Positions 8,631 through 17,110 of a stretch of DNA of 64,000 nt are shown one piece after another (position 1 is the first letter of the stretch; the number at the start of each line of letters is the position of its first letter). Source of the stretch: Stigmatella erecta (lineage in GTDB: Bacteria > Myxococcota > Myxococcia > Myxococcales > Myxococcaceae); contig NZ_FOIJ01000002.1 in assembly GCF_900111745.1 (NCBI RefSeq), positions 434,001 to 498,000 on the forward strand, in the 5' to 3' direction. The notes under the pieces were generated by a model, which was not told the origin of the DNA, did no database searches, and saw only the letters and a program-made list of their open reading frames with translations. A program made the translations under genes and the position numbers.

Positions 8631-8659
8631 CGGGTGAACCGGACCGCTGGGTTCACCCG
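8631..8659. terminator. Hairpin between convergent genes
   Basis: Perfect 10-bp inverted repeat CGGGTGAACC / GGTTCACCCG with a 9-base loop, placed between the 3' end of the plus-strand protease (stop 8613) and that of the minus-strand immunity gene (stop 8728). There is no T-run, as is common in GC-rich genomes. It probably works as a terminator for both strands. Confidence 0.6.
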
Positions 8660-8727
8660 CCAGCACCCTGTGCTCCACCGGCAGCCAGCAACGGTGGCAC
8701 CCGGGCGCTCCCGCTCCCTTCTCGGGC

Positions 8728-9480
8728 TCAGCCCTCTGAGTGACCTTTTTGGGGAATCTCGTGGAAGGAGATGCCCTCGAGGCCCAGGCTCTGGACGGCA
8801 TCTTTGAAACGCTCGGTCCCCACCAGCACGGTGGAAAAGTTGGCCAATCGGAACAAATCGCTCTGGCGGGGAAGAGATTCCGCGTCGAGCAGAAGCGCTG
8901 CCGGAAGGGAATGGCCCGTACGCCCACACCTCGAGCAGGGCGGAGGACCCACAGGCAAACATTCCTCGTGCAACCGTCCCAAGGGTTCGAGTTGGAGTTC
9001 GACCAGTTCGGGCATGCGGGTCTTCCGGCGGAATGTCAGCTCGGGTTTGCATCCGAGCAGGCCCTTCACACCTGCTTTCGCCAGCGATGCCATGGCCTCT
9101 TGGCTCACGAACAACACCCAAGGCTGCTCGAAGAAGAAAGCGCCAAATTCACCTTGGGCTGTCCCCACGGAGGGGCCCAGGCTCGTCCCAGGTGGAAGCA
9201 AGGCCCCTTTCGGAAGCAACGGGCGAACACTCTCACGCAACCGCTCGAACTCCTCGATCGGTTCGGCACGAGGCTGGGTGAACTCGGCCTGCTGCGGGTG
9301 GTTCGAAAGATCCACGCAGGGATAGGCAACCCCAGCTTCGGACCAGGTTGCTCCGCATTGGGAACACTTCACCCCGGGGAGCAACCACTTCGACACCACC
9401 TGCATGTCTCCCGTGAGTGCTTTGCCTGGAGCCTTTTTCACTGCGTAGAACCGCACAGCGCTACCTTTCTTCGCGTTCAT
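8728..9480 (-). CDS. SitI6-family double-CxxCG immunity protein (orphan)
   Basis: 250 residues. Two CxxCG knuckles, CSQCG near residue 40 and CSRCG near residue 190, with the intervening WSEAGVAYPCVDLS, FERLRESVRPLLP, GAFFFEQPW and GVKGLLGCKPEL segments, are the marks of the double-CxxCG family that protects myxobacteria from SitA6-type lipoprotein toxins passed by outer-membrane exchange (established family knowledge). The two knuckles probably bind one zinc. ATG 9480 is chosen because the protein then starts as the family does. The gene begins inside a 31-codon lipoprotein leader in another frame, and no toxin body is present, so the immunity protein seems to be an orphan. It may neutralise toxins from relatives. 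Confidence 0.85.
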   Translation of the reverse strand: MNAKKGSAVRFYAVKKAPGKALTGDMQVVSKWLLPGVKCSQCGATWSEAGVAYPCVDLSNHPQQAEFTQPRAEPIEEFERLRESVRPLLPKGALLPPGTSLGPSVGTAQGEFGAFFFEQPWVLFVSQEAMASLAKAGVKGLLGCKPELTFRRKTRMPELVELQLEPLGRLHEECLPVGPPPCSRCGRTGHSLPAALLLDAESLPRQSDLFRLANFSTVLVGTERFKDAVQSLGLEGISFHEIPQKGHSEG

Positions 9481-9556
9481 CGGCACGTGGGACATCCATG
9501 GAAGCACACGCGGACAGCAGTGCCCCCAATGCCAACGCGCGAAGGAGGACGCTCAT
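9461..9556 (-). pseudogene. Lipoprotein leader remnant, probable SitA-type toxin stump
   Basis: A 31-codon frame that begins MSVLLRALALGALLSACAS and stops with TAG after a short charged tail. It has a textbook lipobox (LSAC, Cys17), so it encodes a complete lipoprotein signal with no mature protein. Its ATG overlaps the stop of the cupin gene (ATGA), and the immunity start lies 20 bases inside it. SitA toxins are lipoproteins encoded directly before their SitI genes, so the simplest reading is that a deletion removed the toxin and left the signal sequence abutting sitI6. Alternatives are a tiny genuine lipopeptide, or a translated leader that couples sitI6 to the cupin gene. Confidence 0.6.
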
Positions 9557-10089
9557 GGTGATGCTTCACCGTGGCGCCGCCGGAACTCGCCGCGCAGTTG
9601 CTGCATGTACGCCATCGCCTCCGGGGACCCCTCCGCGGGTGCCCAGGGGGCGAAGGACTTGTCATTCGCTGGCGCGTAAGGCCCATTCTTCACTTCGAAG
9701 AGCACCGTGTCCGGCGCCAGGGCGATGAGGCCATGGAAGATGCCGGGCGCGAGATCCACCCCGAAACACTCCCCCGTGGCATTCAACGCGAGGCACTCCC
9801 GCACCCGCCCATCCTCCTCGAAGGTGAAGAAGGCCAGCGCCCCCCGGAGCACCACCCAGGCCTCCGCCTTGGGCGGATCCAGGTGGCGATGTGGCCGCAC
9901 GTAGCTGTCCGGCTGGACGACGTTGAGCATCCGGTGCAGCAGCTCCGACTCGTCCTTGTGGAAGGGCAGGATGATGCGCCGGCGCGGGCTTGCCCGGGAC
10001 GCCTCCGCGACCTCATCGACCAAGCTCCGTGACAGAACGACGAGTTCGCCCTCAGGGGCGTCCAGGGCACGGCGGGACGAAGTGCTCAT
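9553..10089 (-). CDS. WbuC-family cupin-fold metalloprotein
   Basis: 178 residues. A cupin barrel carries YVRPHRHLDPPKAEAW, with two metal-ligand histidines and a glutamate-bearing segment, and a later GIFHGLIAL with the third histidine. This matches the WbuC family of small cupin metalloproteins found in polysaccharide loci and elsewhere, whose reaction is unknown. The start ATG at 10089 (MSTSSRR) is preferred to an upstream one. Its stop overlaps the start of the lipoprotein leader, so cupin, leader and immunity gene form one coupled unit. Whether the cupin served the lost toxin system or is a chance neighbour is open. Confidence 0.8.
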   Translation of the reverse strand: MSTSSRRALDAPEGELVVLSRSLVDEVAEASRASPRRRIILPFHKDESELLHRMLNVVQPDSYVRPHRHLDPPKAEAWVVLRGALAFFTFEEDGRVRECLALNATGECFGVDLAPGIFHGLIALAPDTVLFEVKNGPYAPANDKSFAPWAPAEGSPEAMAYMQQLRGEFRRRHGEASP

Positions 10090-10301
10090 GGCCAAGGAGC
10101 CGACCACAGCGCCTTCCTCGCGGCCAGCCCTTCCTGAAACCAGAGGACGCTTGCCCTAGGGTTCCCCGCTTCCCCACCCGGGGGTGAGCCTGGCTGCCCT
10201 CCAGGCGGCGCGCGGCCTGACACTGGTTGTCAAACGCAGGGGCACCCACCGTTGGCTTGAACCCGACAAGGCCCGTACCCAGGCCCTGCAGGAGAACCGC
10301 C

Positions 10302-10733
10302 ATGGCGAAGTTGATCCGTGAGGTCATGACCCGCGATGTGGAAGTTGTCCGTCCGTCCGACACCGTGCGCGAGGCCGCCCAGAAGATGCGCGACCTGGAC
10401 GTAGGTCCCATCCCCGTCTGCGATGGTCAGCGCGTGCAGGGCATGATCACCGACCGCGACATCGTGGTGCGCGCCATCGCCGAGGGAATGGATCCCGCCC
10501 AGACACGCGTGGCCGACATCATGACCAAGGGGATTCAGTACTGCTTCGATGACGATGAGGCCGAGGATGTCCTCGAGCGCATGGAAGAGCAGCAGCTCCG
10601 CCGCTTCATCGTGGTGGACCGCGAGAAGAACCTCGTCGGCATCGTGGCGCTGGGAGACCTGGCAGGCAAGGAGAGCGGCCAGCGCGTGGGCAAGACGCTG
10701 GAGGGCATCTCCGAGCCCGCGAGCCACGCCTGA
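10302..10733 (+). CDS. Two-CBS-domain protein
   Basis: 143 residues made of two CBS repeats. The first runs over about residues 7-62 (VMTRDVEVVRPSDTV to MITDRDIVVRA), the second over about 72-128 (IMTKGIQYCFDDDEA to IVALGDLA). Stand-alone CBS pairs bind adenosyl nucleotides and sense energy state; the DRD and ALGDL motifs that contact ribose are intact. No fused catalytic domain is present, so the partner is unknown. ATG 10302 has GGAGAACCGCC upstream. It is convergent with the alcohol dehydrogenase, separated from it by a hairpin. Confidence 0.85.
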   Translation: MAKLIREVMTRDVEVVRPSDTVREAAQKMRDLDVGPIPVCDGQRVQGMITDRDIVVRAIAEGMDPAQTRVADIMTKGIQYCFDDDEAEDVLERMEEQQLRRFIVVDREKNLVGIVALGDLAGKESGQRVGKTLEGISEPASHA

Positions 10734-10744
10734 AGCAGGCAGCA

Positions 10745-10768
10745 GGAGCCCAGGCTCCTCTGGGCTCC
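10745..10768. terminator. Hairpin terminator after the CBS gene
   Basis: Perfect 9-bp inverted repeat GGAGCCCAG / CTGGGCTCC with a 6-base loop, starting 12 bases after the CBS-gene stop and before the convergent alcohol dehydrogenase 3' end. Probably a bidirectional terminator; no T-tract. Confidence 0.65.
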
Positions 10769-10828
10769 TCACGGAGGAGGCTCGGACCGCGGTCCAAGCC
10801 GGCGCTCCCCTGCCCGGCTCCCTCGTGC

Positions 10829-12013
10829 CTAGAAGGCCTCGCGCGCCAGCGCCAGCAGATCCTCCTCGGTGCACTTGCGCGGATTGCCCAGGTGCGAGGC
10901 ATCCTCGAAAGCCTTGGAGGCGATGCGCGCCAGGTCCTTCTCCTGCACGCCCACGTCCCGCAGCCGCGCGGGAATGCCGATGGCGGCGTTGAGCTTGCGG
11001 ATGCGCTCGATGAGGTTGGCCGCGAGCACGTCTTCACGCACGTTGGAGAACTCCCCCATGGCCACCGCCACGCGGGCCAGCCGCGCCGTGCAGGTGGGCC
11101 GGTTGAACTCCATCACCACCGGCAGCACGATGGCGTTGGCCAGGCCGTGGTGCAGGTTCGAGATGGGCGTGAGGGCATGCGCCAGCGCATGGCAGGCCCC
11201 CAGCCCCTTCTGGAAGGCCATCGCGCCCTGCATCGCCGCCACCATCATGTCGGCCCGGGCCGCGACGTTGCTGCCCTCCTTCACGGCGGTGATGAGCGAG
11301 CGCCCTACCCGGGCAATGCCATCGATGGCCACCGCGTCCGCCAGCGGGTGGAAGCCATTGGAGACATAGGCCTCCAGGCAGTGCGTGAAGGCATCCATGC
11401 CCGTGGCCGCCGTGGGTCCCGGCGGCAGCCCGAGCGTCAGCTCCGGATCGCAGATGGCCGCCCGAGGCAACAGGTGAGGGCTGAAGATGACCGTCTTGCG
11501 CCCCGTGTCCGCCAGCGTCGCCACGCCCGAGCGGCTCACCTCCGAGCCGGTTCCCGCCGTGGTGGGAATGGCGATGAGCGGCGGCAGATCGTCCCGCACG
11601 TACTGGTCCCCGCCCTTCGCGTCGTCGTAGCGCGACAGCGGCGGCTCGTGCGTGGTCAAGAGCTGCACCAGCTTGGCGGCATCCAGGGGGCTGCCGCCTC
11701 CCAGCGCCACGATGCCATCACACTGGTGGTGGCGGTACGCCTCCAGCCCGGCGAAGACGTCCTTCTCCGTGGGGTTGGGCTCCACGCGGTCGAACACCGC
11801 GTACACCACCCCGGCGCCCTTCAGCACGTCGAACACGCGCTGGGCCAGCCCTGCCTTCACCACGCCCGCGTCCGTCACCACCAGCGGACGCTGCATCTTC
11901 AGCCGCGCCACCTGGGCGGGCAGCCGCTGGAGTGCGCCCACCCCGAAGACAATCTTCGTGGGCCAGGACATCTCCGTGACGCGGGCTTCGGACGGCATAT
12001 CAAACGGCTGCAT
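10829..12013 (-). CDS. Iron-containing alcohol dehydrogenase
   Basis: 394 residues. The N-terminal Rossmann part has FGVGALQRLP and the NAD(P)-site GGGSPLDAAKL; PTTAGTGSEVS follows. The metal ligands are in GMDAFTHCLEAYVS and in CHALAHALTPISNLHHGLANA, which together supply the Asp and three His of the iron-dependent class III family. These enzymes interconvert primary alcohols and aldehydes with NAD(P)H. The start lies 33 bases after the stop of the glutamine-synthetase-like gene, so both are probably one transcript. That pairing suggests oxidation of a gamma-glutamylated amino alcohol rather than ethanol, by inference from context. The substrate is not readable from sequence. Confidence 0.88.
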   Translation of the reverse strand: MQPFDMPSEARVTEMSWPTKIVFGVGALQRLPAQVARLKMQRPLVVTDAGVVKAGLAQRVFDVLKGAGVVYAVFDRVEPNPTEKDVFAGLEAYRHHQCDGIVALGGGSPLDAAKLVQLLTTHEPPLSRYDDAKGGDQYVRDDLPPLIAIPTTAGTGSEVSRSGVATLADTGRKTVIFSPHLLPRAAICDPELTLGLPPGPTAATGMDAFTHCLEAYVSNGFHPLADAVAIDGIARVGRSLITAVKEGSNVAARADMMVAAMQGAMAFQKGLGACHALAHALTPISNLHHGLANAIVLPVVMEFNRPTCTARLARVAVAMGEFSNVREDVLAANLIERIRKLNAAIGIPARLRDVGVQEKDLARIASKAFEDASHLGNPRKCTEEDLLALAREAF

Positions 12014-12046
12014 CGAATGACCTCGGTCCTTCCGTAAACGAGCTCG

Positions 12047-13504
12047 CTAGATGAGTTCCATGTAGCGCTCGAGCTCCCAGTTCGTGACGGCGCGCTCATA
12101 CTGGCGCACCTCCCACTGGCGCGTGCGGACATAGTGGTCCACGAAGTCTTCACCCAACAGTTCGCGCGCCCGTTCAGAGGCCGACAGCAGCGCCACGGCC
12201 TCCTTGAGGTTGCGCGGCAGCGGTTGGGCGGTGGCCTCGTAGCCATTGCCCGCGCACACCGGCGGCGGCTCCACTTCGTTCTCGATTCCCCACAGTCCCG
12301 CGGCGAGGCTCGCCGCCATGCCGATGTAGGCGTTCATGTCTGCTCCCAGCTGGCGGTACTCCAGGCGCATGGCCTTGGGGTTGTCGCCAATGACACGGAT
12401 GGCGGTGGTGCGGTTCTCCCGGCCCCACGTCGCCGTGGTGGGCGCCCACGTGTTCTCCACGCTGCGCTTGTAGCTGTTGACGGTGGGCCAGTAGAGCGCC
12501 GTCAGCTCCGGCATCAGCGCCACCTGGCCGCCCAGGTAGTGCCGCATCGTCTGGCTCATGCCGTGCTGCCCGTTCGCGTCATAGAAGGTGTTCTGGTCGC
12601 CCTTGAGCGTCCACAGCGACTGGTGCACGTGCCCCGAGCACCCCGGCAGCTTCGCGTTCACCTTGGCCATGAAGCACGCCGTCAGGCCGTGGCGCGCGCA
12701 GATCTCCTTCACCGCCGTCTTGAAGAGCACCGCCTTGTCCGCGGACTTCTCCAGGTCGTCATAGCGGATGGCGGCCTCGAACACGCCCGGGCCCGTCTCG
12801 GTGTGGAAGCCCTCGATGTCCAGCCCGAACGCGTTGCACCCATCGATGATGGCGTGCACCAGCCCCGAGTTCATCGAGGTGCGCAGCCACGAGTAGCCGA
12901 ACATGCCCGGCGTGAGCGGCGTCAGGTTCTGGAAGCCCTTCTCCTTCAGGGACTGAGGCGTCTCCTTGAAGATGAAGAACTCGTACTCGGCGCCGAACTT
13001 GGGCAAAAAGCCCATGTCCCGCGCCCGGCGGCCCACCTTGTGCAGCAGCTGACGGGGGCTCGGCCCATACGCGGAGCCGTCCGCGTTGACGAAGTCGAGC
13101 AGGAAGGCCGCCGTGTCCGGCTCCCAGGGGATGATGCGGCCCGAGGACACGTCCACATGGGCGGTCGCGTCCGGGTAGCCCGTGTGCCAGCCCGTCACCT
13201 TCGTGTTGTCGAGCAGTTCGTCGGCCAGGTCCCAGCCGAAGACGACGTCACAGAAGCCCAGGTTGCTCTTGGCCGCCGAGAAGAACTTGTCCTTCGAGAT
13301 GTACTTGCCGCGCCACACCCCGTCGATGTCCACCGCGCCCACCTTCACCTTGCGGACACCCTTCTGCTCGAACCACTGGTGCAGCGCGTCCACCCCGGAG
13401 GGCTCGCGCTTCACGGGGCTCAGGCGCTCGCCCTTTGGCTTGGCGCGTGCATTCCGGGCCAGGGCCGTTTGGGAGAAGACCTTCTTCTTGGGGCGGGTGG
13501 CCAT
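12047..13504 (-). CDS. Glutamine synthetase family ligase (PuuA/GlnT type)
   Basis: 485 residues. A basic extension of about 40 residues precedes the GS beta-grasp domain (KVKVGAVDIDGVWRGK). The catalytic domain has GAEYEFFIF, ETGPGVFEAAI (glutamate and metal ligands), GCSGHVHQSL and SVENTWAPTTATWGREN (ATP and glutamate contacts). It lacks the adenylylation loop of biosynthetic GlnA. Such GS-like enzymes ligate glutamate to an amine, as PuuA does with putrescine. The neighbours are an alcohol dehydrogenase downstream and a class I amidotransferase on the opposite strand, which could oxidise and then hydrolyse the gamma-glutamyl product. The N-terminal extension is unusual. The amine substrate is unknown. 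Confidence 0.87.
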   Translation of the reverse strand: MATRPKKKVFSQTALARNARAKPKGERLSPVKREPSGVDALHQWFEQKGVRKVKVGAVDIDGVWRGKYISKDKFFSAAKSNLGFCDVVFGWDLADELLDNTKVTGWHTGYPDATAHVDVSSGRIIPWEPDTAAFLLDFVNADGSAYGPSPRQLLHKVGRRARDMGFLPKFGAEYEFFIFKETPQSLKEKGFQNLTPLTPGMFGYSWLRTSMNSGLVHAIIDGCNAFGLDIEGFHTETGPGVFEAAIRYDDLEKSADKAVLFKTAVKEICARHGLTACFMAKVNAKLPGCSGHVHQSLWTLKGDQNTFYDANGQHGMSQTMRHYLGGQVALMPELTALYWPTVNSYKRSVENTWAPTTATWGRENRTTAIRVIGDNPKAMRLEYRQLGADMNAYIGMAASLAAGLWGIENEVEPPPVCAGNGYEATAQPLPRNLKEAVALLSASERARELLGEDFVDHYVRTRQWEVRQYERAVTNWELERYMELI

Positions 13505-13691
13505 CGTTGAGCGTCCTTGCGTTCCGTCGGAGGGAGGAGAAATGGGGAGACCCGGGACAACGGCTGTGGCACGGCCCTGGATTCAAAAGCGCCTGCTCCC
13601 CCCTTCCGCCGGGTTCACAGGCTGACCATTTCATGCGCTGACGGTAGGGATGGCCCCCCAGGGCGGCAACCCAGGATCAGGGAGGTACGTG

Positions 13692-14429
13692 GTGAAGAAT
13701 GTTGTCTTGCTGAAAGCAGGGGATGCGGCCACAGCGGTCCGGCTCTCCGCGGGAGACTACGACCGCTGGTTCCTGCAGACCCTGGGACTGTCCGGTTATC
13801 GATTCGACATTCTCCCTGCCCACCAGGGCGCGAAGCTGCCGGAAGACCTCTCGGGCTATGACGCGGTGATGATGACGGGCTCGCCCCTGTCCGTGACCCG
13901 GCTGGAGCCCTGGATGGAGCGCGCGGCGGAGTTCATGGTGAACGCGGCGGACCGGGGCCTGCCCGTGCTCGGGGTGTGCTTCGGGCACCAGCTCCTGGCC
14001 CATGCCTATGGCGGACGCGTGGGCCGCAATCCCCTGGGCCGGGAGATCGGCACCGTGGAGGTGCAGCTGACGAAGCAGGGGCGGGAGGATGCGCTCTTTC
14101 ACGGGCTGCCCGAGCGGCTCGCCGTTCAGGCCACCCACGAGGACATCGTGGTGGAGGCCCCCACAGGGGCCACGGTGCTCGCGGGCAACGCCAACACCGC
14201 CGTCCAGGCGCTCGCCTTCCGGCCCCATGTCCGGGGCGTGCAGTTCCACCCGGAGGTCCAGGTGGACACGATGCGCGCCCTCATCCAGGCCCGGGCCGAG
14301 GGGTTGGAGGCCGATGCCCTGGCCCGGGGCCTGCCCGCCGGGGAGCGCGTGCCCCGGCTGCTCGCGGGCGTGGCGCCGACCCCGGCCGGGCCGCGCATCC
14401 TGACGAACTTCCTGGAACGCTTCTCCTGA
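13692..14429 (+). CDS. Class I glutamine amidotransferase-like protein
   Basis: 245 residues. A triad-type GATase fold: the nucleophile in GVCFGHQLLAHAYGG (about Cys97) and the His-Glu pair in VQFHPEVQ. No synthetase domain is fused, so it is a stand-alone GATase of the GuaA-like group. Such proteins can hydrolyse gamma-glutamyl amides, as PuuD does. GTG 13692 is taken as start because GGAGG lies six bases upstream; an adjacent GTG at 13689 is possible. It diverges from the GS-like gene across 187 bases, and the three genes may share control. Function in gamma-glutamyl amide hydrolysis is inference. Confidence 0.8.
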   Translation: MKNVVLLKAGDAATAVRLSAGDYDRWFLQTLGLSGYRFDILPAHQGAKLPEDLSGYDAVMMTGSPLSVTRLEPWMERAAEFMVNAADRGLPVLGVCFGHQLLAHAYGGRVGRNPLGREIGTVEVQLTKQGREDALFHGLPERLAVQATHEDIVVEAPTGATVLAGNANTAVQALAFRPHVRGVQFHPEVQVDTMRALIQARAEGLEADALARGLPAGERVPRLLAGVAPTPAGPRILTNFLERFS

Positions 14430-14501
14430 CGGATGGCGGGGCTCCGGATGTAGGGTCCCCGCTCCCGTCTCCTTCTCTTTCCCCCTCTCCGGGTCCGAAC
14501 A

Positions 14502-14972
14502 ATGCCCTCGCGCTGGGACTACCTCTTCGAGACAAAGCCCATCCCCCTCATCGACCACCTGCTGGAGGAAGTCTCCAAGTTGCTGGTCAAGGACCTGGGC
14601 GACTGGCCTCCCCCGGTGCAGGAGGTAGACCTGGACACGGGAGGGGCCTTCGCCCCCCTGTTCCTGGAGCCTTCGGCGCGCCCCGCCCCGGCCGTCTACG
14701 CCGAGGCGCTGCGGCTGTCGCACTGGGAGATCGCGCGGGAGTTCGACGCCTACGACGACTACATGCGCAACAAGCGGTACCTGGAGCGGGGCCTCGCGCC
14801 CACGGACCGGCTGTCCCTGCTCTTCCTCAACCGCTGGCTCGTCGAGCAGATGCTGGGCCTGGGCGAGGCGACGGATGGCCGGGTGACCCGTCCGATGATG
14901 CGGCAGATTCTCGGCAAGGTAGAAACGAAGCTGCGTCAGGCCCCGCCCTCCCCCTCCGGCATCCTCTTTTGA
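14502..14972 (+). CDS. Conserved hypothetical protein, all-helical
   Basis: 156 residues, no signal peptide or membrane segment. It begins MPSRWDYLFETKPIPLIDHLL and looks helical, with the conserved-looking stretch LSHWEIAREFDAYDDYMRNK and a basic C-terminal helix. I do not recognise a domain. It lies 72 bases after the amidotransferase on the same strand and could be read through from it. Its stop is 15 bases from the convergent stop of the exported coiled-coil gene. Confidence 0.7.
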   Translation: MPSRWDYLFETKPIPLIDHLLEEVSKLLVKDLGDWPPPVQEVDLDTGGAFAPLFLEPSARPAPAVYAEALRLSHWEIAREFDAYDDYMRNKRYLERGLAPTDRLSLLFLNRWLVEQMLGLGEATDGRVTRPMMRQILGKVETKLRQAPPSPSGILF

Positions 14973-14987
14973 GCAGGCAGCCCGCTG

Positions 14988-16472
14988 CTACTCGTCGGCG
15001 TCCTCGGTGAGCACGTCAATGTTCTCGATCCCCACGGGGCAGTACTCGTAGTACTTCACCTGGTACCGGATGTTCAGGCTCCCGTCCTTCACGCAGCGCT
15101 TCATCAATTCTGGAAGTTCGTCGTCCCTGTGTAGCTCCTCAAGGACGGTCTTCCGCTTGGCGATCTGCTCCTCACCCGCGGAGCGCCCGGTGGGGCTGTT
15201 GGGCTTGATCTCAATCACCTCGCAGGAACCGTCCGAGACGTTCACACAGTCAATCCGGCCTCCTGGGATTTCGTACTCCATCGCCGTGCAGCCGGTCTGA
15301 AGCGCGAGGTGTTTCTTGTTCCCGTTCTCAAGGTACATGTTGACCATAGGGTTGTTCCTGCCGCGAAGAATCCCCAGGTTCCCCGCCTCCTCGAGGCGCT
15401 TGTAGGCCGCGGTCATGTTCCGCTTCTGGCGGCTCACCTCGGCCTTGAGGGCGGGGGTCTTCGTCGATTCGACGGCCTTCAGGTCGTCCAGCAGCCGCTG
15501 GAGCCGTTCGAGGTACAGGCGCTGCAGGTTCCCCATCGTCGACGCCACCTCATCGGCCACCCGCTGCACGCGGTCGGCGAGCTGGTATTCGTCCTGATCG
15601 CAAAACGCCTGGAGGAGCTTGTCCGCGTTCTCCTGGCGGAACTTTCCGCCGGGCTTCATCTCGCGGCGCTCCTTCTTCCACGCCTCATAATCCCCAGCGA
15701 TGCGCTCGAGGGCCGTCTTCACGAGCAGGTCCCGGTCGTTGAGCATCTTGAGCGCGCTCACGACCTCCGGGTTGTTCACGCCCTGGGCGAGATTGCCGCA
15801 CGCGGTCCTCGACTCCTCAAGCCGGGTCTTCATGTGCCCCTGCATGGCAGCCGCTGTCTCCTGGACGCGATCGCGGACCGCCCGCCAGTTGCCTTCGTCG
15901 AACGAAAAGCGCTTCGACTCTTCCAGGAGCCGCTCCTGTTCGCCCCACTTCCGCTCCGCGGCTTCGAGCTGCTGGCGCGTCTCGGTGGCGAACTTCTCGG
16001 CCCGCTCGGTGACGGTCCTGACGCCCTCTTCGGCATCATCGGGTGCGTTGAGGTACGCCCGCACCGTGCCCATGAGCTGGTCTTCGGTTGTCTTGCACGT
16101 CTCGCGGAGTGGGTCGAACGAGAACTGCTGCTGTTTCACCTGTTTCAGGAGCTCGAGCGAGCGGCGGAACTCCTGGGTTTTGCCTGGCCAGACCTCGGTC
16201 ATCTGCTTCGCGGCGGCGTCCTCGCCGCGCGCGTTCCGGAGTTGCTCCAGCTGCGACGCGATCTCGTTGCTGTAGCCGAGCGCGGAGTCGAGCTCCGAGG
16301 TGCCAGTGCTCGCGCCGGCCCCCGAAAGGGCAGAGCCTGTCTGGTCCAGAAGCTGGTTGAGCTTCTCGGTGGCCTCTCGGCGTACCTTCTCGCTGTCATC
16401 GCTCTCGTCCGCACCCGCAGGCAAGGCGACGAGGAGCGCAAGCATGAGGAATGCGGCCCGTCTCGTCTTCAT
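14988..16472 (-). CDS. Exported coiled-coil protein with C-terminal PD-(D/E)XK nuclease-like motif
   Basis: 494 residues. A clear Sec signal peptide (MKTRRAAFLMLALLVALPAGA) is followed by about 350 residues of charged, Glu/Lys/Arg-rich helix, probably coiled coil, with scattered cysteines. The last 100 residues are different: Asp408 in GRIDCVN, then Glu421-Ile422-Lys423 in EVIEIKPNSPTG, and a Gln in AGEEQIAKRK. The spacing D-x12-E-x-K with a following G-x-x-Q is the signature of restriction-endonuclease-fold nucleases, including the REase-type domains at the C-termini of polymorphic toxins. The export signal plus terminal nuclease fold suggests an effector acting on prey or kin DNA, or a periplasmic nuclease. 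ATG 16472 has GGGAG seven bases upstream. No obvious immunity gene adjoins it. Confidence 0.65.
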   Translation of the reverse strand: MKTRRAAFLMLALLVALPAGADESDDSEKVRREATEKLNQLLDQTGSALSGAGASTGTSELDSALGYSNEIASQLEQLRNARGEDAAAKQMTEVWPGKTQEFRRSLELLKQVKQQQFSFDPLRETCKTTEDQLMGTVRAYLNAPDDAEEGVRTVTERAEKFATETRQQLEAAERKWGEQERLLEESKRFSFDEGNWRAVRDRVQETAAAMQGHMKTRLEESRTACGNLAQGVNNPEVVSALKMLNDRDLLVKTALERIAGDYEAWKKERREMKPGGKFRQENADKLLQAFCDQDEYQLADRVQRVADEVASTMGNLQRLYLERLQRLLDDLKAVESTKTPALKAEVSRQKRNMTAAYKRLEEAGNLGILRGRNNPMVNMYLENGNKKHLALQTGCTAMEYEIPGGRIDCVNVSDGSCEVIEIKPNSPTGRSAGEEQIAKRKTVLEELHRDDELPELMKRCVKDGSLNIRYQVKYYEYCPVGIENIDVLTEDADE

Positions 16473-16634
16473 GGTGAGCTCCCTGGTCTCCAAAAGGAGA
16501 GGGAGAGCCCGGTGCGGATGTGACAAACTCAGGCAGGAGGTACGCTCGTTTGCTTGCTCATGCCTGAAGGGGCTGCTGGCGCAGGGCGTGCGTCACCTCG
16601 ACGATGGCGGGCGGAACCAGCGGCACGTCAGTCC

Positions 16635-17108
16635 TTACCGGGAAGGTTCGGGCGTCGATAGCGCAGCACGCTGAATGGCCTTTCGGATCCGGCAATAGGT
16701 GCCACAGCGGCACACGTTTTCGCTCATGGCCGCGTCGATGGCTTCGCCGGTGGGATGTGGGTTCTGCCGGAGAAAGGCCACCGCGGTCATGATTTGTCCG
16801 GGCTGGCAGAAGCCGCACTGAGCGACATCCTCGTCTATCCACGCTTGCTGGACGGGGTGAAGCGTCTCCCCTCCGAGCCCCTCGATGGTGGTGACCTGGT
16901 GACCGGCCACGCCGCTGACGGGCTGAATGCACGGACGGAAGGCGTTGCCGTCGAGGTGGCTGGTGCATGCGCCGCACACGCCCACCCCGCAGCCATACTT
17001 GGGCCCCGTCACCCGCAGCATGTCCCTTAGGACCCAGAGCAGGGGCATGTCCGCGGGGGCCTCCACCGACACGGTCTCTCCATTGAGCGTGAATGAGTAG
17101 ACCGGCAT
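16635..17108 (-). CDS. 2Fe-2S subunit of a molybdenum hydroxylase
   Basis: 157 residues. The N-terminal ferredoxin domain has [15 protein letters not shown] plus a fourth Cys in FRPCIQP; the C-terminal helical domain has [10 protein letters not shown] and CRCGTYCRI for the second cluster. This is the small subunit of xanthine-dehydrogenase-family enzymes, passing electrons from the molybdenum cofactor. It starts two bases after the large-subunit stop. In IorAB-type enzymes this subunit works without a FAD subunit and passes electrons to a cytochrome; no FAD or cytochrome gene is adjacent. Confidence 0.9.
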   Translation of the reverse strand: MPVYSFTLNGETVSVEAPADMPLLWVLRDMLRVTGPKYGCGVGVCGACTSHLDGNAFRPCIQPVSGVAGHQVTTIEGLGGETLHPVQQAWIDEDVAQCGFCQPGQIMTAVAFLRQNPHPTGEAIDAAMSENVCRCGTYCRIRKAIQRAALSTPEPSR

Positions 17109-17110
17109 GG

